A DNA stretch of 64,000 nucleotides from an uncultured Muribaculaceae bacterium (GTDB lineage: Bacteria > Bacteroidota > Bacteroidia > Bacteroidales > Muribaculaceae), in NCBI GenBank assembly GCA_910589055.1, contig CAJURN010000007.1:43612-107611 (forward strand), given 5' to 3'. This document shows, piece by piece, positions 7,641 to 17,471 of this stretch (positions within the stretch are counted from its first letter, which is position 1; each line of letters starts with the position of its first letter). The notes beneath the pieces were generated by a model that was given only the letters and a program-made list of their open reading frames with translations, ran no database searches and was not told the origin of the DNA. The translations under genes and the position numbers were made by a program.

Positions 7641-9641
7641 TCAGTCGCCCATTGTGCGAAGGAGTTCGTCGTTGTCGAGGGTGCGTTCCATGCGGTCCTT
7701 GATAAATTCCATGGCTTCGATGGAATTGCGGTCGGACAGGAAGCGGCGAAGAATCCACATTCGGTTGAGTGTGTCGCTGCTGAGCAGGAGGTCGTCGCGG
7801 CGTGTGCTGGATGCCATGATGTCGACTGCGGGGAAGATGCGCTTGTTGGAGAGCTTGCGGTCGAGCTGAAGCTCCATATTGCCTGTTCCCTTGAATTCCT
7901 CGAAGATTACTTCGTCCATCTTGGAGCTTGTCTCGGTGAGGGCTGTGGCGATGATGGTGAGCGAGCCGCCGCCTTCGATGTTTCGGGCTGCTCCGAAGAA
8001 GCGTTTGGGCTTCTGGAGTGCGTTTGCGTCAACACCACCGGAGAGAATCTTGCCTGAAGCGGGCGAAACGGTGTTGTAGGCTCGTGCAAGACGTGTGATG
8101 GAGTCGAGAAGAATCACCACGTCGTGGCCGCACTCAACCATGCGTTTTGCCTTGTCGAGCACGATTCCTGCAATCTTGACGTGGCGGTCGGCAGGTTCGT
8201 CGAAAGTCGAGGCGATAACCTCGGCGTTGACGCTGCGTTGCATGTCGGTAACTTCCTCGGGACGTTCGTCGATGAGCAGAATCATGATGTAGGTCTCGGG
8301 ATGGTTGGCAGCGATGGCATTGGCGATGTCTTTGAGCAGGAGGGTCTTACCTGTTTTCGGGGGTGCAACGATAAGGCCGCGCTGTCCTTTGCCGATAGGT
8401 GCGAACATGTCGACAACACGGGTCGAGAGTGTGCAACTGCGTCCCGAGGTGATGTTGAATTTCTCGTCGGGGAAGAGTGGGGTGAGGTGTTCGAAGGGCA
8501 CACGGTCGCGGATAAACTCAAGCGAACGGCCGTTGACACGCTTTACGTCGGTCAGGGGGAAGTATTTTTCGCCTTCCTTGGGAGGACGGATTGTGGCTTC
8601 AACCACGTCGCCGGCTTTGAGACCGTACATCTTGATTTGCGGCAGAGTCACATACACGTCGTCGGGCGATGCGAGATAGTTGAAATCGGCCGAGCGGAGG
8701 AAGCCGTATCCTTCGGGCACGATTTCGAGCACGCCTGTCATTTCAAGTATGCCGTCGAAGTCGTATCGGGGAGCCTGACGGGGTTTTTCCTGCTGCTGTT
8801 GCTGCTGGTTGAAGCGGTTTTTCTTGTTTTTCTTACCGCCCTGCTGCTGTTGGGGTTGCTGAGCGGGCTGTCCGGGTTCGGCAAGCACAATGGGGGCGCT
8901 TGCTGCGGCAATTGCGGCTGCGCGTTCGGCCTCTTCTTTCTCGCGCTGGGAACGCGGAACGAATTTGCGGCCTTCGCTGCGGGGGAAGAAAGCTCCCAGG
9001 GAAATGTCCTTCGGACGGAAATCGGCCTTATTCTGTTCGTTGCGGGGCTGATTTTGGTTCGGCTGGGGAGCCTGTTCATTTTCAGTCGCAGGAGCTTGCG
9101 CTTCCACTGTCGGCTCTTCTGTCGCGCTTGACACCGGAGATTCCACGGGTTGGACGGGTTCGGTTTCTGCAACCGGAGCCTGGGCAGGCTGTTCGGCGGC
9201 AGGAGCCTCAGTGGCCTGGGCAACAGCTTCGGGAGCGGCTTCGGCCACTTTCTTGGGAGGGCGTCCGCGACGTTTCTTAACTACATTTTCAGGAGCATTG
9301 TCAGGCAGAGCCGGAGTTTCGGGAGCCTGAGCGTTTTCGACCGGTTCCTCAGCCACGGGTGCTGCGGAAGTCTGTGCGGCCTGATCTTCGGCAGGCTGTT
9401 TTTTCTTGCGTCCGCGTTTCTTGGGCTGGTTCTGGGAATCGTCGTTTTTGGGAGTCTGACCGGCAGCGCGTTCGCGTCGTGCGGCAGCCGAGGCCGACGC
9501 GCGGTCAATTGCCTGCTGGTCGAGGATACGGTAGACGAGCTCTTCTTTCTTGGTGGGGTCGATTTTTTTCAGGCCCATCTGTTCTGCGACAGATTTGAGT
9601 TCGAGCTCCGACATTTCGTTAAGTTCGGAAATGTTGTACAT
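7641..9641 (-). CDS. rho: Transcription termination factor Rho with long disordered insert
   Basis: Hexameric RNA-dependent ATPase that ends transcripts. The protein is 666 aa against about 420 in E. coli. Residues 1-50 form the Rho N-terminal helical domain. About residues 50-295 are low complexity: basic patches (KKRGRKKKQ, KKRRGRPPKK), long Ala/Pro/Glu/Gln tracts and a QQQQQ run. The RNA-binding cold-shock-like domain starts near 298 (GVLEIVPEGYGFLRS). The ATPase core carries Walker A in APPKTGKTLLL and the Q- and R-loop segments to the C terminus. Inserts like this are known in Bacteroidota Rho; in Bacteroides thetaiotaomicron such a region has been linked to phase separation and gut fitness. 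Monocistronic, with a leader of about 235 nt. Confidence 0.97.
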   Translation of the reverse strand: MYNISELNEMSELELKSVAEQMGLKKIDPTKKEELVYRILDQQAIDRASASAAARRERAAGQTPKNDDSQNQPKKRGRKKKQPAEDQAAQTSAAPVAEEPVENAQAPETPALPDNAPENVVKKRRGRPPKKVAEAAPEAVAQATEAPAAEQPAQAPVAETEPVQPVESPVSSATEEPTVEAQAPATENEQAPQPNQNQPRNEQNKADFRPKDISLGAFFPRSEGRKFVPRSQREKEEAERAAAIAAASAPIVLAEPGQPAQQPQQQQGGKKNKKNRFNQQQQQQEKPRQAPRYDFDGILEMTGVLEIVPEGYGFLRSADFNYLASPDDVYVTLPQIKMYGLKAGDVVEATIRPPKEGEKYFPLTDVKRVNGRSLEFIRDRVPFEHLTPLFPDEKFNITSGRSCTLSTRVVDMFAPIGKGQRGLIVAPPKTGKTLLLKDIANAIAANHPETYIMILLIDERPEEVTDMQRSVNAEVIASTFDEPADRHVKIAGIVLDKAKRMVECGHDVVILLDSITRLARAYNTVSPASGKILSGGVDANALQKPKRFFGAARNIEGGGSLTIIATALTETSSKMDEVIFEEFKGTGNMELQLDRKLSNKRIFPAVDIMASSTRRDDLLLSSDTLNRMWILRRFLSDRNSIEAMEFIKDRMERTLDNDELLRTMGD

Positions 9642-9886
9642 ATATGAATAAGGGGTATATTTTCAGGTCGCCTTTGCGAGATGTGTTTGGTTTTGTGTAT
9701 CTTAATTATCGCGCAGTCGGCGGATAAACGTGAGGAATTTCTAAAATACGGGGAATTAAACAGAACGTTCCAACTTGTATGGGAATGTCATGCTGAAAAG
9801 TAGCAACATGCCATTTTGTTGAAAAGCCATTAAATAAATGTGGTGGGGAGATTTATTATCGGCGAGCCACTTGCCGAAATACGTTG

Positions 9887-9918
9887 CAAAGGTACAACGA
9901 ATTTATTTAATAAACAAA
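9887..9918 (-). promoter_or_regulatory. rho promoter; 9642-9886 is the rho leader
   Basis: On minus: TTTG (9918-9915), 20 bases, TACCTTTG (9894-9887). The start would be near 9880, leaving a 5' leader of roughly 235 nt before the rho ATG. Long rho leaders in other bacteria carry autogenous termination sites. I see no strong hairpin or open frame in it; this accounts for the 338-base gap between rho and the next gene. Confidence 0.7.
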
Positions 9919-9979
9919 TATTCCCTCCCGAATGTTCGCCCGTAAAATCCTGTCGTCGGTAAAAAGGGTAAACCGTCAA

Positions 9980-10492
9980 TTAATCAAGCTCCATCATATC
10001 AAAGAACATCAGGCGTGTATGTTCATTTTCGTCTTTTTGTGTTAACCGAACGAAGCCATTTTTCTCGTAAAACTCCATTGCGGAGTGGTATGCATCTACT
10101 GTAAGGAACCGGAATGATGAATAATTGCCATCATTATCAAGCATATCTTTAATAAGATTCATTAGATAGGTGCCGATTTTTTGTCCCCGATGATTGGATG
10201 AAACTGCAAAGCGCCCAATTTTAACAGCCGGATAGCTGCTGAATTTCTTTCCATTAGGAAAACGGTCTTTTATTTTCTTCCACTGGCTGTTAGTTAATTC
10301 CTGCTTACTTATTTTGTCATTAAGCAAGCAGAAATATGCAGCAATATTTCCTTCGTCTTCAAGTATGAATGACTTGGCAATACGTTTCTTGAGAAAGCCT
10401 TTGGCATCCTCAACGAGAAAATTATTTAAGTCTGTATCCCCGCAGTCGAAATCTGTGAGTGGGTAATCTTCTGAAAGCCTGATAAGTTTCAT
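9980..10492 (-). CDS. GNAT-family N-acetyltransferase (possible toxin)
   Basis: A 170-aa acetyltransferase of the GNAT fold. The acetyl-CoA loop is visible as VSSNHRGQKIGTYLMN, and the C-terminal YEKNGFVRLTQ carries the usual catalytic-type Tyr. The N-terminal DYPLTDFDCGDTDLNNFL resembles the start of TacT/AtaT-type GNAT proteins, where small acetyltransferases modify aminoacyl-tRNA. It follows a 56-codon gene with only one base between stop and start (TGA-G-ATG), which suggests tight coupling. The region is AT-richer than rho and clpB, consistent with acquisition. Toxin function is inference; it could be an ordinary small-molecule or protein acetyltransferase. Confidence 0.85.
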   Translation of the reverse strand: MKLIRLSEDYPLTDFDCGDTDLNNFLVEDAKGFLKKRIAKSFILEDEGNIAAYFCLLNDKISKQELTNSQWKKIKDRFPNGKKFSSYPAVKIGRFAVSSNHRGQKIGTYLMNLIKDMLDNDGNYSSFRFLTVDAYHSAMEFYEKNGFVRLTQKDENEHTRLMFFDMMELD

Positions 10493-10493
10493 C

Positions 10494-10664
10494 TCAAATG
10501 CAGACAGTGATTACTTTTTTTGCTTCTCGGACAGCTTCCTTGAGTCTGCGTGAATTATCGGCACGTTGTTCTTTGGAAAGGCTTTCAACCTGTCTCATCC
10601 TTTCCTCGAAACGTGCGGCATCATCGCCTGTCAAAATCGGGGTTTCTGCAATAGGTCTTGCCAT
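10494..10664 (-). CDS. Small partner protein of the GNAT gene (candidate antitoxin)
   Basis: A 56-codon gene, from ATG at 10664 to TGA at 10494, translating to MARPIAETPILTGDDAARF... and ending VREAKKVITVCI. The middle and C-terminal part (ERMRQVESLSKEQR through KEAVREAKK) is charged and predicted helical. The opening MARPI-ETPIL-G-DA resembles small Bacteroidota proteins I recall sitting just upstream of GNAT or similar effector genes. It is not a recognisable ribbon-helix-helix DUF1778 antitoxin. A TATCTTTG -7 element (10699-10692, minus) lies 28 bases upstream, and a perfect 17-base tandem repeat lies beyond that. It is one base away from the acetyltransferase, so it is probably cotranslated as its regulator or antidote. 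Confidence 0.75.
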   Translation of the reverse strand: MARPIAETPILTGDDAARFEERMRQVESLSKEQRADNSRRLKEAVREAKKVITVCI

Positions 10665-10691
10665 GATTTTATTGTATTAATTATCTGTTTA

Positions 10692-10699
10692 CAAAGATA
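10692..10699 (-). promoter_or_regulatory. -7 element of the small protein/GNAT operon
   Basis: TATCTTTG on the minus strand (10699-10692), placing the start near 10686, about 22 bases before the small gene. No clear TTTG is present 20 bases further upstream, so the promoter is incomplete or helped by an activator. Confidence 0.5.
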
Positions 10700-10722
10700 T
10701 AACAAATTTCTGATATAATTTG

Positions 10723-10756
10723 CTTGTTAATATATAAATCTTGTTAATATATAAAT
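10723..10756. repeat. Perfect 17-base tandem direct repeat
   Basis: CTTGTTAATATATAAAT occurs twice head to tail (10723-10739 and 10740-10756) with no mismatch. It lies just upstream of the promoter of the small protein/GNAT pair, at about -37 to -70 relative to the predicted start, where an operator for autoregulation would fit. Confidence 0.8.
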
Positions 10757-10847
10757 AATGTAGACGTGATATTAATTTGTTCGTTTTGGGTCTAGGGGGT
10801 GTGTAATTATGGCATGCGGGCATGACATTTTTGGCAAAGTTGTGGTG

Positions 10848-10863
10848 CGGCACGGGTTTTGCA
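10848..10863 (+). promoter_or_regulatory. Sigma-54-like promoter upstream of clpB
   Basis: CGGCACGGGTTTTGCA matches the -24/-12 consensus TGGCACG-N4-TTGCA at all fixed positions except the first T. The invariant GG (10849-10850) and GC (10861-10862) are exactly 10 bases apart. A start near 10874 would give an 85-nt clpB leader. No TAnnTTTG element is seen between this site and the gene. Confidence 0.6.
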
Positions 10864-10958
10864 TCCGGGAGTACAAAACCAAATCAACGGCTTGCGTGTT
10901 TTAAGTTAAAATCTTCAATTGAAATTAAATTAAAATCGTATAATCTTATAATCACGTT

Positions 10959-13550
<2,592 letters not shown>

Positions 13551-13577
13551 TACTTCTTCCCTGAAGAAATAAATTCC

Positions 13578-13618
13578 AAAGGGCATGCGCGACAGACTTG
13601 TGGCGCATGCCCTTTTTT
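13578..13618 (+). terminator. Terminator of clpB
   Basis: AAGGGCATGCGC pairs with GCGCATGCCCTT around a 12-base loop and is followed by T6, 28 bases after the clpB stop. Confidence 0.9.
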
Positions 13619-13670
13619 CGGTTTTGTTACCATATTCGCCCATGATGCGGGATATTCCGGGAAGATGGAT

Positions 13671-13678
13671 TATATTTG
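13671..13678 (+). promoter_or_regulatory. -7 element at the AraC-type regulator start
   Basis: TATATTTG ends five bases before ATG 13683. If used, transcription begins at or beside that ATG, giving a leaderless message and excluding the ATG at 13665. No convincing -33 box is seen. Confidence 0.4.
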
Positions 13679-13682
13679 CAGC

Positions 13683-14591
13683 ATGGAACGGCAAAATGTT
13701 AATCTTGACTCAATTGACGCGTACAATAAACTGTACGGGCTTACAACGCATCATCCTCTCGTTACTGTGATTGACCTGAAAGAGGCCACGCAGATTGTCA
13801 ATCATGTGACAATCAATTACGGCGTGTATGCCCTCTTTCTGAAAAACGACACGAACTGCACCATAAAATACGGCAGGCGCAAATACGACTATCAGGAAGG
13901 TACTGTCGTGAGCTTCTCGCCGGGGCAGGTGATTCATGTGGATATGGATAGCCCTCGGCTTGCTCCCGACGTGGTGGGGCTGATGTTTCATCCCGATTTG
14001 ATTTTCGGCACTCCGCTGGCCGATAAAATCCGGTCGTTTTCATTTTTCGACTATTCCGAGATGGAGGCACTGCATCTTTCGGAGGACGAACGCAATCAAT
14101 TTCTATTCTGTCTCCGTCAGATAAAAAATGAGATTGAGCATCCGGTCGATCATCATTCCGCCCCGCTTATCTCGGCCACAATACAGTTGTTGCTTGAGTA
14201 CCTGCATCGGTTCTACGACCGTCAGTTTATCACTCGCCATAAGGTTAATTCGGAAATCGTGGCACGCTTCGAGCAGCAGTTGAAGGCGTATTTTGCAAGC
14301 GATGTACGCAGTTCGGGGCTGCCCCCGGTGTCGTATTTCGCCGACAAAGCCAATCTTTCGGCCGGATATTTCTCTGATTTGATCCGCAAGGAGACAGGTA
14401 CAAGTCCCAAAGACCTTATTTCACTGCACATCCTGTCGCTGGCGAAGCATCGTCTTGCCATAGGTTTTGACGACATAAGTCAGATTGCCTATGATTTAGG
14501 ATTTGAATATCCCGCGCATTTCACGCGTATGTTCAAACGCATGACGGGTCAGAGTCCTACCGACTACCGGGCGCAGATTTCCAAGAATTAA
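13683..14591 (+). CDS. AraC-family transcriptional regulator
   Basis: A 302-aa DNA-binding regulator. The N-terminal two thirds look like an AraC-type cupin sensor (HPLVTVIDL near residue 24, then FSPGQVIHVDM). The C-terminal double helix-turn-helix is clear from about residue 200: LPPVSYFADKANLSAGYFS, then ISQIAYDLGFEYPAHFTRMF and the signature FKRMTGQSPTDYR. The start was placed at ATG 13683 because a TATATTTG element covers 13671-13678; an ATG at 13665 would lie upstream of that element. The ligand and targets are unknown. The stop is close to the convergent ferredoxin-like gene (14588), with the ends overlapping by four bases. Confidence 0.9.
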   Translation: MERQNVNLDSIDAYNKLYGLTTHHPLVTVIDLKEATQIVNHVTINYGVYALFLKNDTNCTIKYGRRKYDYQEGTVVSFSPGQVIHVDMDSPRLAPDVVGLMFHPDLIFGTPLADKIRSFSFFDYSEMEALHLSEDERNQFLFCLRQIKNEIEHPVDHHSAPLISATIQLLLEYLHRFYDRQFITRHKVNSEIVARFEQQLKAYFASDVRSSGLPPVSYFADKANLSAGYFSDLIRKETGTSPKDLISLHILSLAKHRLAIGFDDISQIAYDLGFEYPAHFTRMFKRMTGQSPTDYRAQISKN

Positions 14592-14803
14592 TTGGCGGAT
14601 GGAGTGAAGCAGCCTTGCGGACATACTTTGACGCAACGGTTGCAACCTATGCAGTTGCCGTAGGTGAGAACGGAATGTTTGTGCCATAGTATGCTTACCT
14701 TGCGGATGGCGTGGCGGGGACATTCATCGACGCATTTCCAGCATGCGATGCAATTGCGCGACGAGAATCCGGGCTTGTTTTTTCGGGTCATTATTTTTGT
14801 CAT
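14588..14803 (-). CDS. Small 2x[4Fe-4S] ferredoxin-like protein
   Basis: A 71-aa protein with two cluster-binding motifs, CIACWKCVDECP and CIGCNRCVKVCP, each followed by a short loop, as in bacterial ferredoxins. It is expected to carry low-potential electrons in the cytoplasm. The insertion between the motifs (RKVSILWHKHSVLTYGN) is basic and longer than in clostridial ferredoxins. Its ATG overlaps the stop of the ECF sigma factor (ATGA), making it the third gene of an operon with the sigma factor and a His-rich membrane protein. The electron partner is unknown. Ferredoxin function is likely, but a 4Fe-4S regulatory role cannot be excluded. Confidence 0.85.
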   Translation of the reverse strand: MTKIMTRKNKPGFSSRNCIACWKCVDECPRHAIRKVSILWHKHSVLTYGNCIGCNRCVKVCPQGCFTPSAN

Positions 14804-15357
14804 TGGTTTTGAATCAGATCTATGTACAGGTCATGAAAACGTTGCCGGAGGAATTTCACGGCATAGTGCTTGCGGGAGAGCAGTGTGGCGACCGGAATAC
14901 CTGTCGCAGCGGATATTTCTTTGACGGGTATGCCATCGAACACTGTGAGGCAGAACACATCACTTTGTTCGGGGGGCAATTCGGCGAGAGCCATGTCAAG
15001 TTCCTCCCACACGAGTTTGCGCAGGTATTGGGTCTCCGGGGAGTCGGCATGAGAGTTGGCAAGTGTGTCGGAAATTTCGGCACAGATTAAATCCTCTTCC
15101 GCATCAATAAGGGAAAATGGAGTGGCTCCTTTTTTCCGCCACAGGTTCAGCACGGCATTACGCGCCACGCGGTAGAGCCATGACGAAACCCGCTCGATTG
15201 CAACTTTTCCCTCAGTCTCAACTCTTGCGAGTTGATAAAAAACTTCCTGAAGGATGTCCTCGGCGTCTTCTTTGGAATTTACCTGCGAACGGATGTAGCT
15301 CAACAGCTTGCCGGAGTACTCATGTACGACCGATTCAATCCGTTCATTCGGAGACAT
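14800..15357 (-). CDS. ECF-type RNA polymerase sigma factor
   Basis: A 185-aa sigma-70 family factor with region 2 (SKEDAEDILQEVFYQLAR, then VSSWLYRVARNAVLNLWRKK) and region 4 (LPPEQSDVFCLTVFDGIPVKEISAATGIPVATLLSRKHYA). It directs RNA polymerase to a small set of promoters. The start was put at ATG 15357 (MSPNERIES); the open frame continues 25 codons upstream but those residues overlap the preceding gene deeply. It overlaps the membrane-protein gene by 14 bases and the ferredoxin-like gene by 4, so the three are coupled. The His-rich membrane protein may act as its anti-sigma or sensor; that is inference from position. Confidence 0.92.
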   Translation of the reverse strand: MSPNERIESVVHEYSGKLLSYIRSQVNSKEDAEDILQEVFYQLARVETEGKVAIERVSSWLYRVARNAVLNLWRKKGATPFSLIDAEEDLICAEISDTLANSHADSPETQYLRKLVWEELDMALAELPPEQSDVFCLTVFDGIPVKEISAATGIPVATLLSRKHYAVKFLRQRFHDLYIDLIQNQ

Positions 15358-15709
15358 TGTCCTGCGTCTGATGTTCGTTGTGGAATCCGAAGTGAGCCCT
15401 TCTGCGAGCGATGAATTCCCGGCGCTGTTCATCGGTCATTCTGTGCCAGTGATGCCCCCAGTCGCTGTGGTGGGAGTGGTGCATTATCGCATGTATTCCG
15501 CCTCCGAACAAGAACAGTGCAAACAGTATTCCGGCCGACAGAATCTGCCCGAGAAAGAAAATCCCGAGGCTCTGCAAGAAGGTAAGCGCTGCAAATCCGC
15601 AGGCCGGTACGAGTATTGCGTTCCAGAGTGACATTACCGCAAATCCGGCCAAGCCGGGAAGTATAAGAAGAAATGTGAGTAGGAAAAAGAATATTTTTAC
15701 TGCTTTCAT
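15344..15709 (-). CDS. His-rich small inner-membrane protein (possible anti-sigma or sensor)
   Basis: A 121-aa protein starting at ATG 15709 (MKAVKIFFFLLTF). Hydrophobic segments cover about residues 5-30 and 40-75, consistent with two or three membrane helices. They are followed by a histidine cluster, HAIMHHSHHSDWGHHWHRM, and a charged tail DEQRREFIARRRAHFG. The histidine cluster could bind Zn, Cu, Ni or heme. The 3' end overlaps the start of the ECF sigma gene by 14 bases, the usual place for a cognate sensor or anti-sigma factor, but no ZAS-type zinc motif (HxxxCxxC) is present. I do not recognise a named family. Confidence 0.8.
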   Translation of the reverse strand: MKAVKIFFFLLTFLLILPGLAGFAVMSLWNAILVPACGFAALTFLQSLGIFFLGQILSAGILFALFLFGGGIHAIMHHSHHSDWGHHWHRMTDEQRREFIARRRAHFGFHNEHQTQDNVSE

Positions 15710-15790
15710 ATAGATTGGATTTTTAGAGGGTACTTTAATTGGTGGCGCCATTTGTTAAGACACGCATCAAAAGGAAATATTTTCAGGGAA

Positions 15791-15822
15791 TTTGCGGTTT
15801 AACATAAATTTGCATACCTTTG
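15791..15822 (+). promoter_or_regulatory. Promoter of the 141-aa hypothetical gene
   Basis: TTTG (15791-15794), 20 bases, TACCTTTG (15815-15822): a full Bacteroidota match. The start would be near 15829, about 13 bases before ATG 15842. An ATG at 15828 runs into a stop after five codons. Confidence 0.75.
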
Positions 15823-15841
15823 GCACTATGAATCCAAAGTT

Positions 15842-16267
15842 ATGAAAAAGATGCTTATTCGCGAAATTCCGGTCAATGGCCGTGTTGAGATTTTAGGGCA
15901 CACTTTCAGTGGCCTTATCGAAATAAAGCAGGCTGTGGCTACGTATGCCCGTGTGATGAACTCGACATTCGGGCGCCATGTGTTCACGGTCGAACCCCGG
16001 AAGTCTGTTCCGGGATTGCATATCCTCAATCTTTTTGAGCCATATCCCTGTTTCGACTCGGATGATTATGCAAGCGAGGATCGCGATTATTGCAACTTCT
16101 TTTTCTCCCGAAAACCGTTTGAGAAAGCTGATATAGAGCGTCTTTCACGAATCAAGAAGGGCTTCAACAATTGCCTCGTGAATGATAATACTCCATTGGA
16201 GGCTCTGCCTGCCGTGTATTACAAAGGTGATGGCCCGGTAATGCTTCTTGCTGTTGAAGAAGAATAA
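15842..16267 (+). CDS. Hypothetical protein, 141 aa
   Basis: I do not recognise this protein. It is soluble with no signal peptide or membrane segment, mixed charge, and motifs such as LFEPYPCFDSDDY and FFFSRKPFEKADIERL in the middle and an acidic end LLAVEEE. It has its own well-formed promoter just upstream and is convergent with phoH, with 48 bases between the stops. Codon use looks like its neighbours. The good promoter and full-length frame support a real gene; function is unknown. Confidence 0.75.
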   Translation: MKKMLIREIPVNGRVEILGHTFSGLIEIKQAVATYARVMNSTFGRHVFTVEPRKSVPGLHILNLFEPYPCFDSDDYASEDRDYCNFFFSRKPFEKADIERLSRIKKGFNNCLVNDNTPLEALPAVYYKGDGPVMLLAVEEE

Positions 16268-16315
16268 TCAGGACTGGTACAGACAGATTTTGCCGCGTGA
16301 GGATTTTGTGTTTTA

Positions 16316-17311
16316 TTAATCTTCGGTGGCGTCAGCTTCTTTTTCGGCTTTCTCGGCTTCGCGGGCTGCTGCTGTCTCGGCATCGAAATGTTCGTAGGCT
16401 TCGACTATGCGCTGCACGAGGTGGTGGCGGATAATGTCTTTTTTGCCAAATTCCACTTTTCCGATTCCCGGTACTCCGTCGAGCACGCGTAGAGCCTGCA
16501 CGAGGCCTGACTGTGTTGCCCGAGGAAGGTCAATCTGCGTCACGTCGCCGGTGATAATCATCTTTGCGTTCATACCCAGACGGGTCAGGAACATCTTGAT
16601 CTGATGTGTGGTAGTATTCTGAGCCTCGTCAAGCACGATTATGGCATCGTTGAGCGTACGACCGCGCATGAAGGCAAGCGGAGCAATCTGGATAACTTTC
16701 GTTTCCATGTATTCCTTCAGCTTCATTGCCGGAATCATGTCTTCGAGTGCATCATAGAGCGGCTGGAGATACGGGTCGATTTTATCTTTCATGTCGCCGG
16801 GAAGGAAGCCGAGTTTCTCTCCGGCTTCAACCGCCGGACGCGAGAGGATAATCTTCCGCGCCTCACGGTTTTTGAGGGCGCGCACGGCAAGGGCAATCGC
16901 TATGTATGTTTTTCCTGTTCCGGCCGGGCCGAGAGCGAATGTGAGGTCATTGTTGGCAAATGTCTCCACGAGGTTCTGCTGGTTGGGTGTGCGCCCCTGG
17001 ATGGGTTTGCCGTTGATTCCGTAGATGATTACGTTGTCCTTCTTCAGCTCCTTTGGCGCTGCACCCTTCACGATGTCGATAATCACATCTTCGGGCAGGC
17101 TGTTGTAGCGTTCGGCATAGTCGGCAAGCTCCTTGATACGGGCTTCGAACTCCGCAGTTTCCTTATCCTCGCCGATTACGCGGATAACCGAGCCGCGCGC
17201 CGAGATACGGAGCTTGGGAAAGAGGTTCTTGATAAGTTGCATGTTGGAGTTGTTCACTCCGTAGAAACATGCCGGGTCAACCCCGTCGACTATTACAATT
17301 CGTTCTATCAT
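16316..17311 (-). CDS. phoH: PhoH-like ATPase
   Basis: Predicted cytoplasmic RNA-associated ATPase of 331 aa (PhoH/YbeZ group). The N-terminal 110 residues carry the family's KH-like part (IRVIGEDKETAEFEA). The ATPase domain shows Walker A GPAGTGKTYIAIALA and Walker B IIVLDEAQNTT, followed by the sensor ITGDVTQIDLPR. The acidic Lys/Glu-rich tail is low complexity. In other bacteria ybeZ sits beside ybeY and acts in ribosome quality control; neither ybeY nor other RNA genes are adjacent here. The region upstream (17350-17471) is a repeat element, and no clear promoter is visible. Confidence 0.92.
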   Translation of the reverse strand: MIERIVIVDGVDPACFYGVNNSNMQLIKNLFPKLRISARGSVIRVIGEDKETAEFEARIKELADYAERYNSLPEDVIIDIVKGAAPKELKKDNVIIYGINGKPIQGRTPNQQNLVETFANNDLTFALGPAGTGKTYIAIALAVRALKNREARKIILSRPAVEAGEKLGFLPGDMKDKIDPYLQPLYDALEDMIPAMKLKEYMETKVIQIAPLAFMRGRTLNDAIIVLDEAQNTTTHQIKMFLTRLGMNAKMIITGDVTQIDLPRATQSGLVQALRVLDGVPGIGKVEFGKKDIIRHHLVQRIVEAYEHFDAETAAAREAEKAEKEADATED

Positions 17312-17349
17312 GGATATTATTTCGTTCTTGGATTAGTTTAAACTTTTAG

Positions 17350-17471
17350 AGGTAATCGGGTTAAAAAGGCAATTGCCTTCGGCAGGCAAGTAAACAGTAC
17401 TTATGAGAAATTCAATCGACGAACTTTTTATCTTACCTTTTTGCCTTCTTTTACCTTTTTGCCTGATTTCG
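17350..17471 (-). repeat. Intergenic repeat with variable centre, copy 1
   Basis: Read on minus from just after the stop codon at 17472: two GGCAAAAAGG-type units and AAGGTAAGATAAAA, then about 34 unique bases, then a 32-base block (17391-17360) that is an exact match to 37830-37861. The block holds the palindrome AAGGCAATTGCCTT followed by a T-run, so the element may also end transcription. The copy at 37755-37861 has the same layout and orientation relative to its upstream gene. Confidence 0.75.

Noticed and set aside
8124..9131. Open frame of 335 codons on the plus strand
   Set aside because: Antisense to rho; produced by the skewed codons of the low-complexity insert.
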